64,000 nucleotides of DNA. Source: Trichoplax sp. H2 (Eukaryota; Placozoa; Uniplacotomia; Trichoplacea). Shown one piece after another: positions 13,701-26,310 of the stretch. Under the pieces are notes generated by a model. It saw only the letters and a program-made list of their open reading frames with translations. It was not told the DNA's origin and made no database searches. The translations under genes and the position numbers were made by a program. The stretch covers positions 1 to 64,000 of the forward strand of contig NOWV01000030.1 in assembly GCA_003344405.1 (NCBI GenBank), in the 5' to 3' direction. How positions within the stretch are numbered: position 1 is the first letter of the stretch; the number at the start of each line of letters is the position of its first letter.

Positions 13701-15119
13701 AAACTTATCCGTTTTTCCAACCTTTAAATAGATCTATCCGTCAAAAAAGAGCAAACCAAATAATTTGTTTTATCTGCATCTCTATTGCTATTTATCAAGT
13801 ATTTAACTTTTTTGTCCAAACTTCAAATTCGAACGAACCACTTTGCAAAGCTATCGGAATCCTACTCCATTTTACCTTATTATCAGCTATAATGTGGATG
13901 ACAATATTAGCTTTCCACTTCTACTTTGACTTGATTCGCGTCTATTCTGAAGTAAATCAAATTTCTAACTTCAAATTTATGCTATTTAGTTGTTCAGCTG
14001 GATTTGGTAAGTGAATCAATGGAACCTAATGAAATCCATACCTTTGTGTTTATAGAAGCATTTAATGATGATAATAGTTGACTATACTTAGTAACCTTGT
14101 TGCGATCGCAGCTTGTTAGTCTATACTGCGACTTTCATAGAGTCTCTTATCAATTATAATTATTGATTGAAAACTATAATAACTGTTGGTTGAGCATAGG
14201 AGATCGGCTAGTTATGAATAAAATAATAATGTAGCGTATATATAGATTTACGAAAACGAATTTTCTTTTATAAAATTGCTTTTAAAAATTGACCACGGAC
14301 TAAAAACTGTGATACTATCCTCTATTTTCCTATAGGCATTCCTGGAACTTTGACCATGGTTGGAATAGCTCTTGATAGTAGTAACGCATCGGTAATTTAT
14401 CACACTGGTAGCTTGTAAGTCTCCTTAAGCTTAAATTAACTCTACAATATTCTAATTAACTTATATCGATCATGGAATTGAATAAACTCCATCCGAAAAT
14501 GTTTCGTCGATGATTTTTTAATATCTTGTTGCCATTTTCTTTGTACAGTTGTTGGCTTACAGATGGCACTTGGGAAACAACCTTATTTCTTATGCCTGTT
14601 CTTGTCCTGTCTGGTATTAATTTGATCATCTTTCTAATAATATTTCAATTAATTCGTCGATTATCACGAGAGCGCAATCAAGGCGTTACGTTTGCTCAAG
14701 TTATATCACTTATGGCGTTGGTTACAGCATTTGGTTTAGCATGGCTATTCTCGGCAGTTGAATTAGCTAGCGAAGGTGAAGCCAAAGATGTTTTCGGTGG
14801 AATATTTATCGTCCTATCACAATTACAAGGTACACTACTGTTTTTCCTGTATTGTGTTGCTAAGAAAGAAGTTCGAAACAAATACTTGGAATTATTCGGT
14901 TACGGAAAAATCTCTACCTCCGCATCTGAATTTTCTGGCAAGCACACGATTAAGACTAATATTGGATCTCAATCAGTTGCTCATACGTCGAAAATTACTG
15001 ATCATAGTGTCGCCTATAATAGTTACTTTGAGTCAAGTAAAGAAATTGACAACCCGGTACCAGCTCAACAAATTACTGCTGTACAAGACCTCGAAAGTCA
15101 AAATGCAGTCCAATTTTAA
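7727..15119 (+). CDS. SEA-domain adhesion/secretin-type 7TM receptor, 8 exons
   Basis: Exons: 7727-7763, 11510-11658, 11924-11982, 12810-12972, 13215-13378, 13732-14006, 14336-14414 and 14549-15119. All phases match, giving 498 residues. Exon 1 (MAKLILGIFVLV) completes a signal peptide with exon 2 ending near Cys19. Residues of about 25-135 resemble a SEA domain (MRLAILNRPW, TTLFLGVPG), but without the GSVVV cleavage motif. TM1 is at about 166-190, and the seven helices run to about residue 405. Class B hallmarks are visible: a Cys before TM3 (LCKAIG) paired with the CW of loop 2 (FCWLTDG), and SQLQG in TM7 followed by KKEVRNKY. There is no GPS/GAIN Cys-Trp motif before TM1. The tail is Ser/Thr-rich. 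Such receptors couple extracellular contact to G proteins at the plasma membrane; ligand unknown. The 3.7-kb first intron is the weakest join. Confidence 0.85.
7764..11509 (+). other. Long first intron of the 7TM receptor gene
   Basis: It is bounded by G|GTAAGT at 7763/7764 and TTATTTAG|GT at 11509/11510. I see no other exon or repeat array inside. Short frames at 8462-8704 and 8961-9143 lack motifs. If exon 1 is wrong, this is ordinary intergenic DNA. Confidence 0.5.
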
Positions 15120-18100
15120 AATGATAGCTATAATAAGTTATGGTGTGTGTATGTCCAAATACTGTCCTGAGTGACTGCAGTTTTCATGATTGATATAAAT
15201 TCGTGACGATTAAAGTCAATTCCCGATGGCGCACAATGTAGTGGTAGATATAATAGCTCTCTGGTACTGTAACTACTCGAAAAATGGCGCTTTTAATATA
15301 ATTCCTATCTTCTAATTCGATTCAATATTCTAAATAGATTCACCGCCTAACTGCGATAGTCTATCTATAGAATTATTTACAATTGAAAAATGATAACGAT
15401 TCGCTATAACCTAAACTATTAAGTATATTAGCTCATCCAATATGATCCTCAAACTACTTATAATAAGTTGATTGAAATTTATGTCAGTAATAATAGAATT
15501 TTTGAAGCTTGTTTCTTCTAATATCATCGAGAACTTTCATGCTGGGCTGCTGATTTAAAAAAAAAAAAATTTACATCATATCCGCGTAGTTCTTTATTAA
15601 TAATCTTGTTATGTTATTGATGATGTAAAATATTTTTGCTCTGGATATTATATGATAGCGCGTATAAAGAAATCTTCGAAACGTATCTATCGATATTAAG
15701 AAACTATAAGAGCTTCCGTTTAAGCTAGCAATTCTTAATTTAGTTCAGAAGAATATCGCTCCTTTATAAATTCCGCATTAGATATATTGTAATAGAAGAC
15801 TAACCTAAGTTTGCTACCAATCATACAGTAGATGATAGCTTTTGTCTTAAAGTAGTTTAAATAATATAGCGTTGATTATTGTGCTCAAACATACCTATAA
15901 TATTCTACAATAATTACTTAAATATTTACGATTCAACTATCTTTGTCAATACAAAGACAATTTTTCACTCGATGTTGCCGTGAAATGTACAAGTTATGCA
16001 ACTTTGCTGCTTGACAGTCTATTTTACGTAATAATTAATTCTAAGTGAGCTTCTTTTCGCCCTTATCCCGTTTTATTATTAATGGTATGATAATAGTTAC
16101 TTTATGCCGTATCTGGCACTTTAATTAATATACAGTACATAACATCTACCCTATACCGTACTTCATAAGAATTATTTTTATTCTTTAGCAGACCTTTTAT
16201 TCATCTTAGCCAACTATACAAGTAAATTATAGAGGGAAATAAGTACTAGCAAAGCAGCTACTACTCGAAATTGTGTCATATAAGATTTTTGTTATCTTAT
16301 TGACATTCTATCATTAGCATAGTTATATTTATTCCTTTCAACTAAATACTGTCAATTGTAATCAACTTCTCTATCTTGCTAGGTGTAGTAAACTATGATA
16401 TATGAGTAGCTAATTTACAACTTGCTTCCGTTTAACGATCTTGTTGGTCGAATGACTATAATAGTCACATTCCGTATTCGATCCAATGTAACTGTATATT
16501 TCCTTCTTTGATATAAGAGGTTCTATAATTTGTTTGATTTACTTTGACAAGCTTTTAACTTTGATCGCTACCTTCATTTTAATTATTATATGCTAACGTT
16601 AATATTATGCAATAAATCCTTGACTTGACTAGAAATGATCTAAAAGTTTTAGGGAATCCTGAACATTAAATATTTTCCCTACTTCATTGGTCTTATTCCT
16701 TTGAACGATATCGCTGTACATATCTTGTATGCAGTAGTACGCTTTCCTTCGTCAATTGGTTATCCACTTTATCATGCATTACTGCACTAACTATAAAAAT
16801 ATAATAGTAAGCAGATATAATCTATGTGTATAGCAAATAACAATTTAGCAAATGAAGGTGTTAGTAAAGATATCATCGGCATAGTTATTGATGTAAATTT
16901 TTTCATCAGATTAAATTCTATACTTGCTTATTTGCATGCCTTATCTCATCTCAATAACATCAGAAGTGCTATTATGCGAATCAGCGAATTTGAAACACAT
17001 CTAATTTGAATAACCGAAAGACTGCTATTAACTAACAATCTGGCTCATGGTTTGCTGTTATTAAGGCTGTGAATTAGTTTTATCCTTTATAAAAACATAG
17101 CCTGAAGAGTATTCAGAATGCAGAAGTACTTTTAATTAAATATTGATAAATCTCCTTTTATAACATTAACTTTAATAGATATCGAAGTATTAATTTCCCT
17201 TCAAGATAATATTGATGACTATAATAATTAGAGTTTAAAGGTTAGAGCATGCATATGGAATGATTGATACTAAAACTGCAATTTGCATGGCTAAAGTTTT
17301 ATTTAATAATTGTTAATTACGAAATATTAATTGTTTCATAATGTGGATTCACTGGTACAGTATCGAGTACAAAGTATGTTTCTCGTCACAAGTTATTACT
17401 ATTGAATGCAATATCCAGTGTGCTATGGAGATATTCAATTAAGGAGAAATGTGGCTTGACTTGGACTGATTTCTTTTCTTTCCAATGTTACACCATGCTC
17501 GCCAAGAATAAATTAGAGGGATGGTCTCTCATCCAATGATGACATGATAAATTTATGATAGCTTTGCATAATATCAATAGCCCGCCTAGTTAAATAAGTA
17601 CTGCGTTATTCATAGAAGGAAGTCCATTTGTTAATCTATTCGTAATAATCAGTTCTGAGTTCTGTTTCTGGGAAAATAAGTAAATAATGAATCATGAATT
17701 TAAATTTTTGCATATTACGCTATGTATTAGTTAATTGTATAGGTTATTAATGAATTTTTTATTAATGCCCGTAAATCAAATGATCAGACACTAATTATAT
17801 GTTACTTTTATAAATTCTGTAACAGAGATAGCTTTATTTATTCGGTTACACAATGAATAGCTGGGACGTAGCTCACAATTTAGCAAAAGCAAGAGTGCTT
17901 TTGATAAGACAGGTACTAATATCATCGATTGAAAGCTATTATCTGCTTATGATTTTGTCTAGAATTAACTTGGTGCAACGCAACAGAGGTTAGAGATTAT
18001 ATGGATTAACGGAAAAGGATACTCGACGTAGTAAGAAATTCAAGAAATTTTACCGCTTATGCCATTTTAAAAATTTAATTATTCATGGGTTGAAATTTTA

Positions 18101-20816
18101 GGAAATTAATATCATAAATAATTAATTAATGAATAGCGATCAGTTGACAGGTTGAATAACACTTCGTTAGGCAAAATTGAATAAAATGCAATTTTTAGGA
18201 AATTTATTATAAATAATTAATGTTAGTGATAATTGGCACCCTGATTAGTGTTTCGTTAAGCCAAGTTCAAACATGGCACTCATACTGCCTCACAGGTCTC
18301 AGGAATTTAGTATGATTTTGCCCAATAATTATATATAATTGCATATGAGACATAAGATACAATTGATAGTGACCAAGACATTGTTAATTGTGTAGCAACT
18401 GATACATTTTATTCTACTAAGGTACAATAGCATATATTAAGGGAACGTTATGTATTTTTGAATGACGTTTTAGCTTTACAGATACACTTTGCCACACCAA
18501 TATTTGTTTTTATTTGCATACGCTAATGCAACTTTGCTATTATCAAAATGTTTATTAGCTTACCCCTGTACCTGACCTTGTTAGTTAAATAATACGATTT
18601 AATTTATTTATTAAAATCAATGATTCTATATAATTTAATTTCTACTGTGATCGCGTCCATGAATTTTACGATTACTATAGGACGTTTGGATCATCAGATC
18701 TATAATTCAAGTAATTACACTATAGTTATTACTTTCCATTACTTTAGAATTACCAACACTTAATATTAATTTTACGTTATCCATGGAAAATATTTAAATA
18801 AATTCTCCTTCTTTAATCTAATTTTCTTGACCTTTGAAGTTATCCTATTTGTATCAGTTAATGTTATGCTACTGTAAATTATAAATTGATTCATTACGAT
18901 AGATTCAACCAGTAAAATTTTTGAAGTAACTTCCAAAATGTGGCCATTGACATAGAAAGACTTTCATAAATCTTTTCTCGTATTGGTGTTGGCATCTATA
19001 ACACTTACCAAATCGTACTGATAGAATTAGAAACATGAGCTGATCACATTTGATCATAGTGTTTTCTCCACGTTTTATTTGTTCATGGAAGAATATTCTC
19101 ATGATTCAAAATAACGTCAAAATTTCTCGATTATTACGATATATTTTGTTTCGTATAAAAGAAACTACCATCAGTTGGGCCTGTAAAGATATCTATCACT
19201 TTAAGTAAGGTCTAGGTTGATGCTTAATTTATTTAAGGCGTATGAAGTTAATCGTTCCCATCTGTAGCACTCAAAGCAAGATAGAATAAACGGCACGAGG
19301 TTAAAAAATGCAAAGTGGAAATTTCAGATCCTTACTTTAATTAATTTTATCGATTCAGTGAACGCCATAATTTATTTTTCAATAGAAAGAATTGGGTAAA
19401 TTTGTATTCCGGTAAATCACTCGTTATAATTAGTTTTGTCATCATAACATGACTGTACTATTCTCTTCTAACGACGAATTCATTATCTCTAATGATGTTT
19501 TCCTAGATTCTGGACGCTGTGAAAATCAATAAGTCTTTCAGTAATTGGTACGGTATACATTCAATTCAATCTCTTTACTGCGGAATTTAACAATAACGCT
19601 AACAAACTAGCGTACATCTACCATGAACTAATCTCTGTTCTCTGATGAGATTCTTTCTGTCTGCTTATCTACATCAGTGACGAATAGCAAGATAATTAAT
19701 ACATTTCATCGATACTCTCTTCCATTAATTACCCTCGAAATAATGTTGACGCTAAAAGCAAATAGTATTTACTTTTTGCCTTTAATATTATTATTTTATA
19801 TTATCTACTTCTATGAATATTTATATTTTGTTATTGATATAATTTCTACCATAGAACTTCCTGAGGCTACTCACCACTACGCATCATCGACGGCAACTAC
19901 AATATATCTCTATGTCTAATTTCATCTTGATGACAGTGATTGCCTTCATCTACCCGAAATGATGAAAGCATACCGATACTATATCGAATAATACTATTTT
20001 TGTAAACCGACTGGATTAGATTAGGGTTATCCAAAGAGTTAGGTGGAATTAAGAATGTCCCAATAATAACGTATGCAAGAAAATAGAAATTTTTTCTGCA
20101 AGAATAACACTTTGAAAGGAATAAAAATAGCACGTTGATATTAACAATGATAATGCTGTATTATAAGGTTGAATAAGAATTGATCTGAACCCTTGATTTA
20201 TTTATGATATTAAAATTTATGATTACGGTAAAAATTAGCCTACTAATTGTTATTCTAACTTGCTATACATGTGATTTATTTACTTTTCTTCAATGTAGCA
20301 TATTTACTAAATACCACACGGTAACATGCTGCCGTTTAGCATCTAACGTTATTTAATATAAGTTTAATACAGTGACTTACAACGAAACAGCATCCTCTTA
20401 TAATAGCACCAATCTTTTTCCGTACATAGATCATTTCTTGCAGTACGATGTAGAATTATTTTCGCTTAACCATTTGACAAAAGAAAATTATTTTCTCCTT
20501 GGTTTAATCCATTTTTAGATTGTTAGTGAAATCTTGGCGAGATATTGATTAGCACCTGTTGTTACATCGCGAAACAACTTCAGAACTTTTGCATTAAAAC
20601 TACATTATTTGGCAAAGAAACACTTTCAATACTGATAATTCGAAAGCATTAATGAATATCCATTAAAACTAACTTATATCTTGAAAAGTTGTTGAAATCG
20701 ACTTTGGCTTTATCATAACTTATTTTTGGACGGAAAATAATATCTATCCAGGCTTTGATGATATCCATCTTATTAATTTATTAATTGTATCCAAAGGACT
20801 ATCGTGTGATTAAAAA
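15120..20816. other. Intergenic, no supported gene
   Basis: These 5.7 kb of AT-rich sequence carry no recognisable domain, RNA gene or repeat array. The small frames at 16824-17009 (+), 18905-19102 (-) and 19677-19919 (+) have no motif and no convincing splice partners. A poly-A-like run occurs at about 15556. Confidence 0.6.
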
Positions 20817-23800
20817 ATGCCGTTAAGTGCGTGTGAAATTGACGCGATTGACAAGCACATAAATCATTTGACTATCAATTCATCATCACTCGATCTAGTA
20901 CCATTACTCGTCGATAATCAAATTTTGACGTTACAAGATGTTGAACAAATTCAAAAAGAAAAAGATGACAAGGCGAAGGTAACTGTTGTGTTTGATAAAC
21001 TAAAAGAAAAGGATGCAGAGAAATTTTATAAATTCTGTGACCTTCTGCAATCGTCAAATGATGAAACAGCTGCAAAATACGCTTCAATAATGTTACAAGA
21101 TGCTTTGAAAGCGAACACTATTAGAGCTAGGCGTTCAACTAAAAGAATTAGGAGTCGTGCCAAATCATCCAGTGGCGATGTGAAATCACTTTCTAGGTCT
21201 GTACACTTACTTTGTTCGATTCTTGTTTCATAACTATCCAATTAAAATAATCCACTACCACTATTTTAAAATGCTCTAAAATATCATAAACTCTTCTACT
21301 GAGACTAGAACTTATGCTAAGATATGCAAAAGCCAGGACTGTAGCGTCTTTGCATGGGGAAATAATCAATCCTATCAACTAGGATCATGCCAATTTGAAA
21401 AATTGCGTGTTCCAGCAATCAATAAAATATTATCGGATTATAAGCCGATATCCATAGCTGGAGGAACGAGTAACTCCTACTTTGTTAGCTCATCTGGAAA
21501 AGTAAATCTTGTATTGGTTTAATGTGATCATTGGTTGATTGATGATAAAAATATTCTCTATTTTAAACACAAGTATGTGAGATTCAACATCAGAAACTAG
21601 AAATTAATTCCAATGTTCTTGTTCAATTTTATGGGTCGAGTAGCTTTATGAATTGGGCAAATCGATGATAACAAAGCCAGTCTTGAATGACGATTATAGT
21701 CATCATCAAAAAATATTAACAACACCACAACCAGTCTTTGGATTTTCCAATGTATTTGTTACTCAAGTTATGGTCCATCATGATGGTGAATACGCCATGG
21801 CAATTACTTCCAATGGTCAGCTTTACACTTGGGGCTGTGGTCCATTAGGCAATAATACGTACGTACAACAGTATGTAAATGAATGTTTAAAATTGGCGTT
21901 CTATCGAGGATGATTGATTGCTATTGTCAGAATGGATCGATAGTTATTACTTTATTTCGTTAGCAATCCTTCATAGTCTACAGATAGGAGATATTTGAGT
22001 CTAAAGAATCACTTTGATTTTTTTATTAACTGTAATTGGGATTGAATTACTATCGATCTATACACATCCAATAAATAGACGCGTAGTACTGGAAATAGTA
22101 GAATTGAGCAATAAAGGAAGGCAGTGCCAATCATAATGAAATATATTAATCGATCAAGCTATATTTTCGTTCGTGGATGATTGAATGCTACATTTGGGTT
22201 TGAGACATTGATTATTTTATTCCATTATCAGGACATGTTCAACAGCTCATCCAGTAAAAGCTTTATTAGGTAAAGAAATTATCCAAGCAAGCTGTAGTGT
22301 AACGCATTGTGCGGCAGTAACTTCTAAGGGTAAATTGTATACATGGGGAGAAGGCAAATATGGAGGACTTGGTCATCCTGACTGCAAATGCCATATCAAG
22401 CCGAAAAAGGTGAAAGCTTTCAAGGACAAAAAAGTGAAGATGGTAGCCTGTGGTGGCACTAATAACTACAATTTTGTAAGTCATTTTACTGTAACAACTT
22501 GCTTTTAAACTTTAGAATCCATGCAACAATCTCCTTCATGTCAACGTTACTTATAAAGTTGTCATCAACTCATTCGTCTAAAATATTCCCGAAATAGATA
22601 CGTTAGCTGCAATATTCCTTGTAAAAGGTGGTTATACCTCCTTCCAGTATTGTATTTTAGCATCCTTTTAGAAATAGTATTCACTATTTCTAATTTTTAT
22701 CCATGTAGTAGCATTACTTTTGAGTTTTCGATACCAAGAGAAACTTCTTTATAGCATGCTACGAGGTATCACTTGATTTCCTATTATTGAGAATATCATT
22801 GATTGTTATTATCGTCGTTATCACCGTTCTGATCAGACGTTGTCGGAAATATTCACCACTAAGATGGCACATGGACTGTTCGATGTACCGTTATATCTAG
22901 TAGTTTGATGGATGGCAGTTCAGCTATGGTTGTTATACAGTGGAACAGTTCTTCCTATAAGGCGCCACTTGATTCAATCGTCAACGTTATAGTTATTAAA
23001 TCGTATCATCACACATTATCAACAACATTCACCTCTAAGATTGATATCCAATGATACAAGGTATCGCTTGATTTCCCCTTGTTGAAGTTATCATCGATTG
23101 CTGTTATCATGGCTATCAGGAACATTTACTTCAGAGATTGTTCTTGAACATGGTTCAATTAGAGTTGTTATATAATTAATTAATACTTGAAAAGCTCCTT
23201 CTACGATAAATCACTTAGGCAATATCCTACTAATAATACATTAATGGCTAAAAAATCCAATTAGAATATTAAAGACAGTATCATATAGTTACGGTCTGTC
23301 AAAAGTTAAAGCAGTTCTAGTTTGTTATATTAATGAAAAATAACAATAAGGCAGAATATCACTCTACAGAAAATTTTCTGAAAATACGTCGTTTCTTGAT
23401 TAAGATTAGGCACTTGCAATTTCCATATTTATGACTGTAGTGATTGATAGCGGATACAAATATTTCCAATATCGATGGCTTTTCGGCATATTTCCATTGA
23501 AAGACTGACGTGTAAAGCAACAATTTGTAAAAGAAATTTTATAAGGAGATGCTTTACCTTCTAGACTGAAAAGTGTATATTTTCTACTTTAACTTCGCGA
23601 TTATTGTGCTGGCGTAATTGATCAAATGCTTCCTTTATTGACAATTTCTGAGAATGTATTCAACTTTAAGGATTTCTAAGTATCTTATTTTGATTTAGCA
23701 ATTTCTGATACTAAATATATTCGGCCGACGATCTTTTATTTTTTGTAATAGACGGTAGCAATTACTACAGATGGCCAAGTCTGGACTTGGGGAGACTGTA

Positions 23801-24532
23801 AATGTGGTAAACTGGGTCGCGATAATGGTCAGTCGACCCATCTTCCAGCCGCCCTCGATTCATTGAACGATAAAAATATCGTTAAAGTTTCATGTAGCTG
23901 TGAATGTACCCTTGCATTGAGCAACGATGGAGAATTATTTGCCTGGTAAATCGATATGCTTACTATATTCAAGTTAAAATACAGTAATAGCATGTAGTTA
24001 TTTTTTTCGTAATATGTCCATCATTATTTTGTAATGATACAGTGTATGTAGCTTTTGATGCTATCGATATTTATCTTCATCATCATGACCAAAGATATCG
24101 CCGTCTAAACATAATATATAGTAACATTCTCGTGCATTAATTAATATTAATTATTATATGTACAGAACTCGTCTGGTCTGTAGTTTACCATTTTAATATT
24201 CGTCGTATTTATTGCCATTTGATATTAGGGGCTACGGTGATTTCCTTCATCCAGGCTTCTTTAGAGACGATATCATTCCTTTCCCATATAAAGTGGAAAT
24301 GTTTAATGATATTAAAGTAGCAGATTTCGCAGTTGGCAGTAGCAACGGCATCATTTGCACAAAGGATGGTAAAGTTTATACTTGGGGTTACAACGATTAT
24401 GGACAATTAGGTAATGGATTTCGGCAAGATTCTTTATCTCAGTTATGTCCTGTTACCGCTTTGCAGTATTTTAAACTCGATCGTGTGGCATGTGGCTTTT
24501 CTCATGTATTTGCTTGGCAACTAAAAGCATAA
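20817..24532 (+). CDS. CARD-RCC1 propeller fusion protein, 6 exons (paralogue 1)
   Basis: Exons: 20817-21196, 21309-21501, 21644-21858, 22232-22475, 23752-23945 and 24229-24532; about 509 residues. The first donor is uncertain: 21179 joined to 21322 also keeps frame, giving about 499 residues. I prefer the phase-2 version because paralogue 2 has it. Residues of about 1-95 look like a CARD or related death-fold domain: helical LVPLLVDNQILT, then VFDKLKEKDAEKFYKFCDLL. Seven RCC1 blades follow: VFAWGNN, a degenerate LYELGK, LYTWGCG, LYTWGEG, VWTWGDC, LFAWGYG and VYTWGYN, closed by CGFSHVFAW. RCC1 propellers bind Ran, chromatin or ubiquitin-pathway partners; CARDs self-assemble in death or immune signalling. 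No enzyme domain is seen, so this is probably an adaptor or sensor. No signal peptide. It converges on its paralogue at 30.1 kb. Confidence 0.86.
22476..23751 (+). repeat. Intron 4 with a degenerate two-copy repeat
   Basis: This is the largest intron of the first CARD-RCC1 gene. Segments near 22760-22835 and 23057-23130 share GAGGTATCACTTGATTTCC-like and TATCATTGATTGTTATTATC-like strings about 300 bases apart, which indicates an old internal duplication. The rest appears unstructured. Confidence 0.5.
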
Positions 24533-26310
24533 ATGATGGGATCGCATTTAATAACTGTCATTACGTATTTTTAATTAAAAAACCAACGTCTAACAATAAA
24601 TTACTGATATTGAATAAAGCTGTACGAAGTCAATTTAAAACTTGGATTAATAATGAATATTATTTCTACCTTCTGAAAAATCAAGGCTTTATCTAATTTA
24701 AATCAGCTCGAATGTTATTGCATTTAATAAGGATAAATTGATAATTGCAATCAATAGCAGATACAAAACCAAGTCATTTGGGATCATGATAAGCAGCTGA
24801 ATTTTACCTACATAAGGAAATAATACATAACTCATCAATTTACCTTGAATATTTAACTTAACTGTACCTGCTATACCATCCTTGTAAATAGAGTATGATT
24901 ATGAATTACTTTTGCATGGCAGTTATAGACTCGTACACTCTATATAGTATGTTAAGCCATTGCTTAGTAAAATTAGTATTATTTCAGAATTTACTAATGC
25001 TCTAATGTATTATATTTGCTGATGGCAGTTAAACGATAATAAAGCGACTATTATAGATAATAAATGGAACTATCGTCGAATGTAAGATTTCCGATTTCAT
25101 TCATCAACTTCGGCTTGCAAGTATAACGAATATTGTGTTATAAGAAGATAGAATGGGAGCAAATATCGGTTAATCCTTAAGCATTAAAAAATGATTTTTA
25201 TCTATCGGATTGATAGAAACCGTTTTAACTAATTATAATTATATTTAACTTCTGGTGAAATGAAGGTATCAGCGGCATATTTACGTATACTGTTCAGTAT
25301 CTTACAGAAATGAGATATCTATCAATGAAATTCACGGTAACTTTTTGTATTTGTATGCAACAACGTACTATTATTTTACTGAAGATGTCATAGATCCCGA
25401 GGTAAATATTTATAAGCCTTTTAACAACTTCTAATAATATCAGTAAATCATAAACTAACAAGCTGTACGTAGAATCGAACATTCCTACAACAACTCGGCT
25501 TCCCTAATCAAAATGAGAATGAAGCCTACCATCGATACGCAATTAAATTAATATATATTTACTTAAATACATCTAGGGCCATTAAATACTATGAGATAGC
25601 TATGTGCTACTGTATAGAAATAATGTTTAACTACAGATAATACTCAATATTAGTAGCCCATGTGCATTTCAGTAACCAGAATGACATCACTAGTTTTATG
25701 TAATAGTTTAATACCTGTATTGTAATTAATTTCCTGACACTATCCGTATTTCTCTATATATAACGTATAAGTAATATCGACAAAACATCGATGTAAATGG
25801 AGGAAAACTCATTCGGTAATGAATCGATAGTCATCTAATATTTATCATAACAATTAACTACTTATACAACGATATGAGAGAATAATCATCGAAAAAGGTC
25901 TTATTACATCAAGCCAATTGTACTTCTATAGGATAAAAAATTAAATTAGCTCAAATATCATGATACTGTTAAATCCTCATCCTGTTGAAATGAATGGCGA
26001 GATTGTATCTCATATTAATATAGTATTTTATTTAAAAAATATATAAAACATAGCACCTAATTTTATTAGGAAGGATAAATAAGTCTTCACTAAGTTATAA
26101 TATTCAGACAGAACTGACATAATATTAACCATCGAAAATCTATAGCAAAGCAAGATTGACTCGAAAAACTATTAAGTACTCGTAGTCCAATGGAAATAAC
26201 GGAAATGTTGACGATATTAGCTTATCATTTCGATTTGAAGATTAAAAATTATTGGTGAAAGAAGGAACAACAATTGGGATAGTGATTTGTAGCTTCTATT
26301 AATTGATCTT
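24533..26310. other. Spacer between convergent CARD-RCC1 genes
   Basis: These 1.8 kb separate the two stop codons. I found no third gene, RNA gene or inverted-repeat boundary that would mark the duplication endpoint. It is presumably 3' untranslated and intergenic sequence of both genes. Confidence 0.6.

Noticed and set aside
13215-15119. Class C (GABA-B-like) receptor
   Set aside because: There is no Venus-flytrap domain, and the CW loop-2 motif, SQLQG and KEVRNKY point to the adhesion/secretin class.
14776-15174. 132-aa plus-strand ORF overlapping the receptor tail
   Set aside because: It is an alternative frame of the last receptor exon, with no motif and a non-ATG context.
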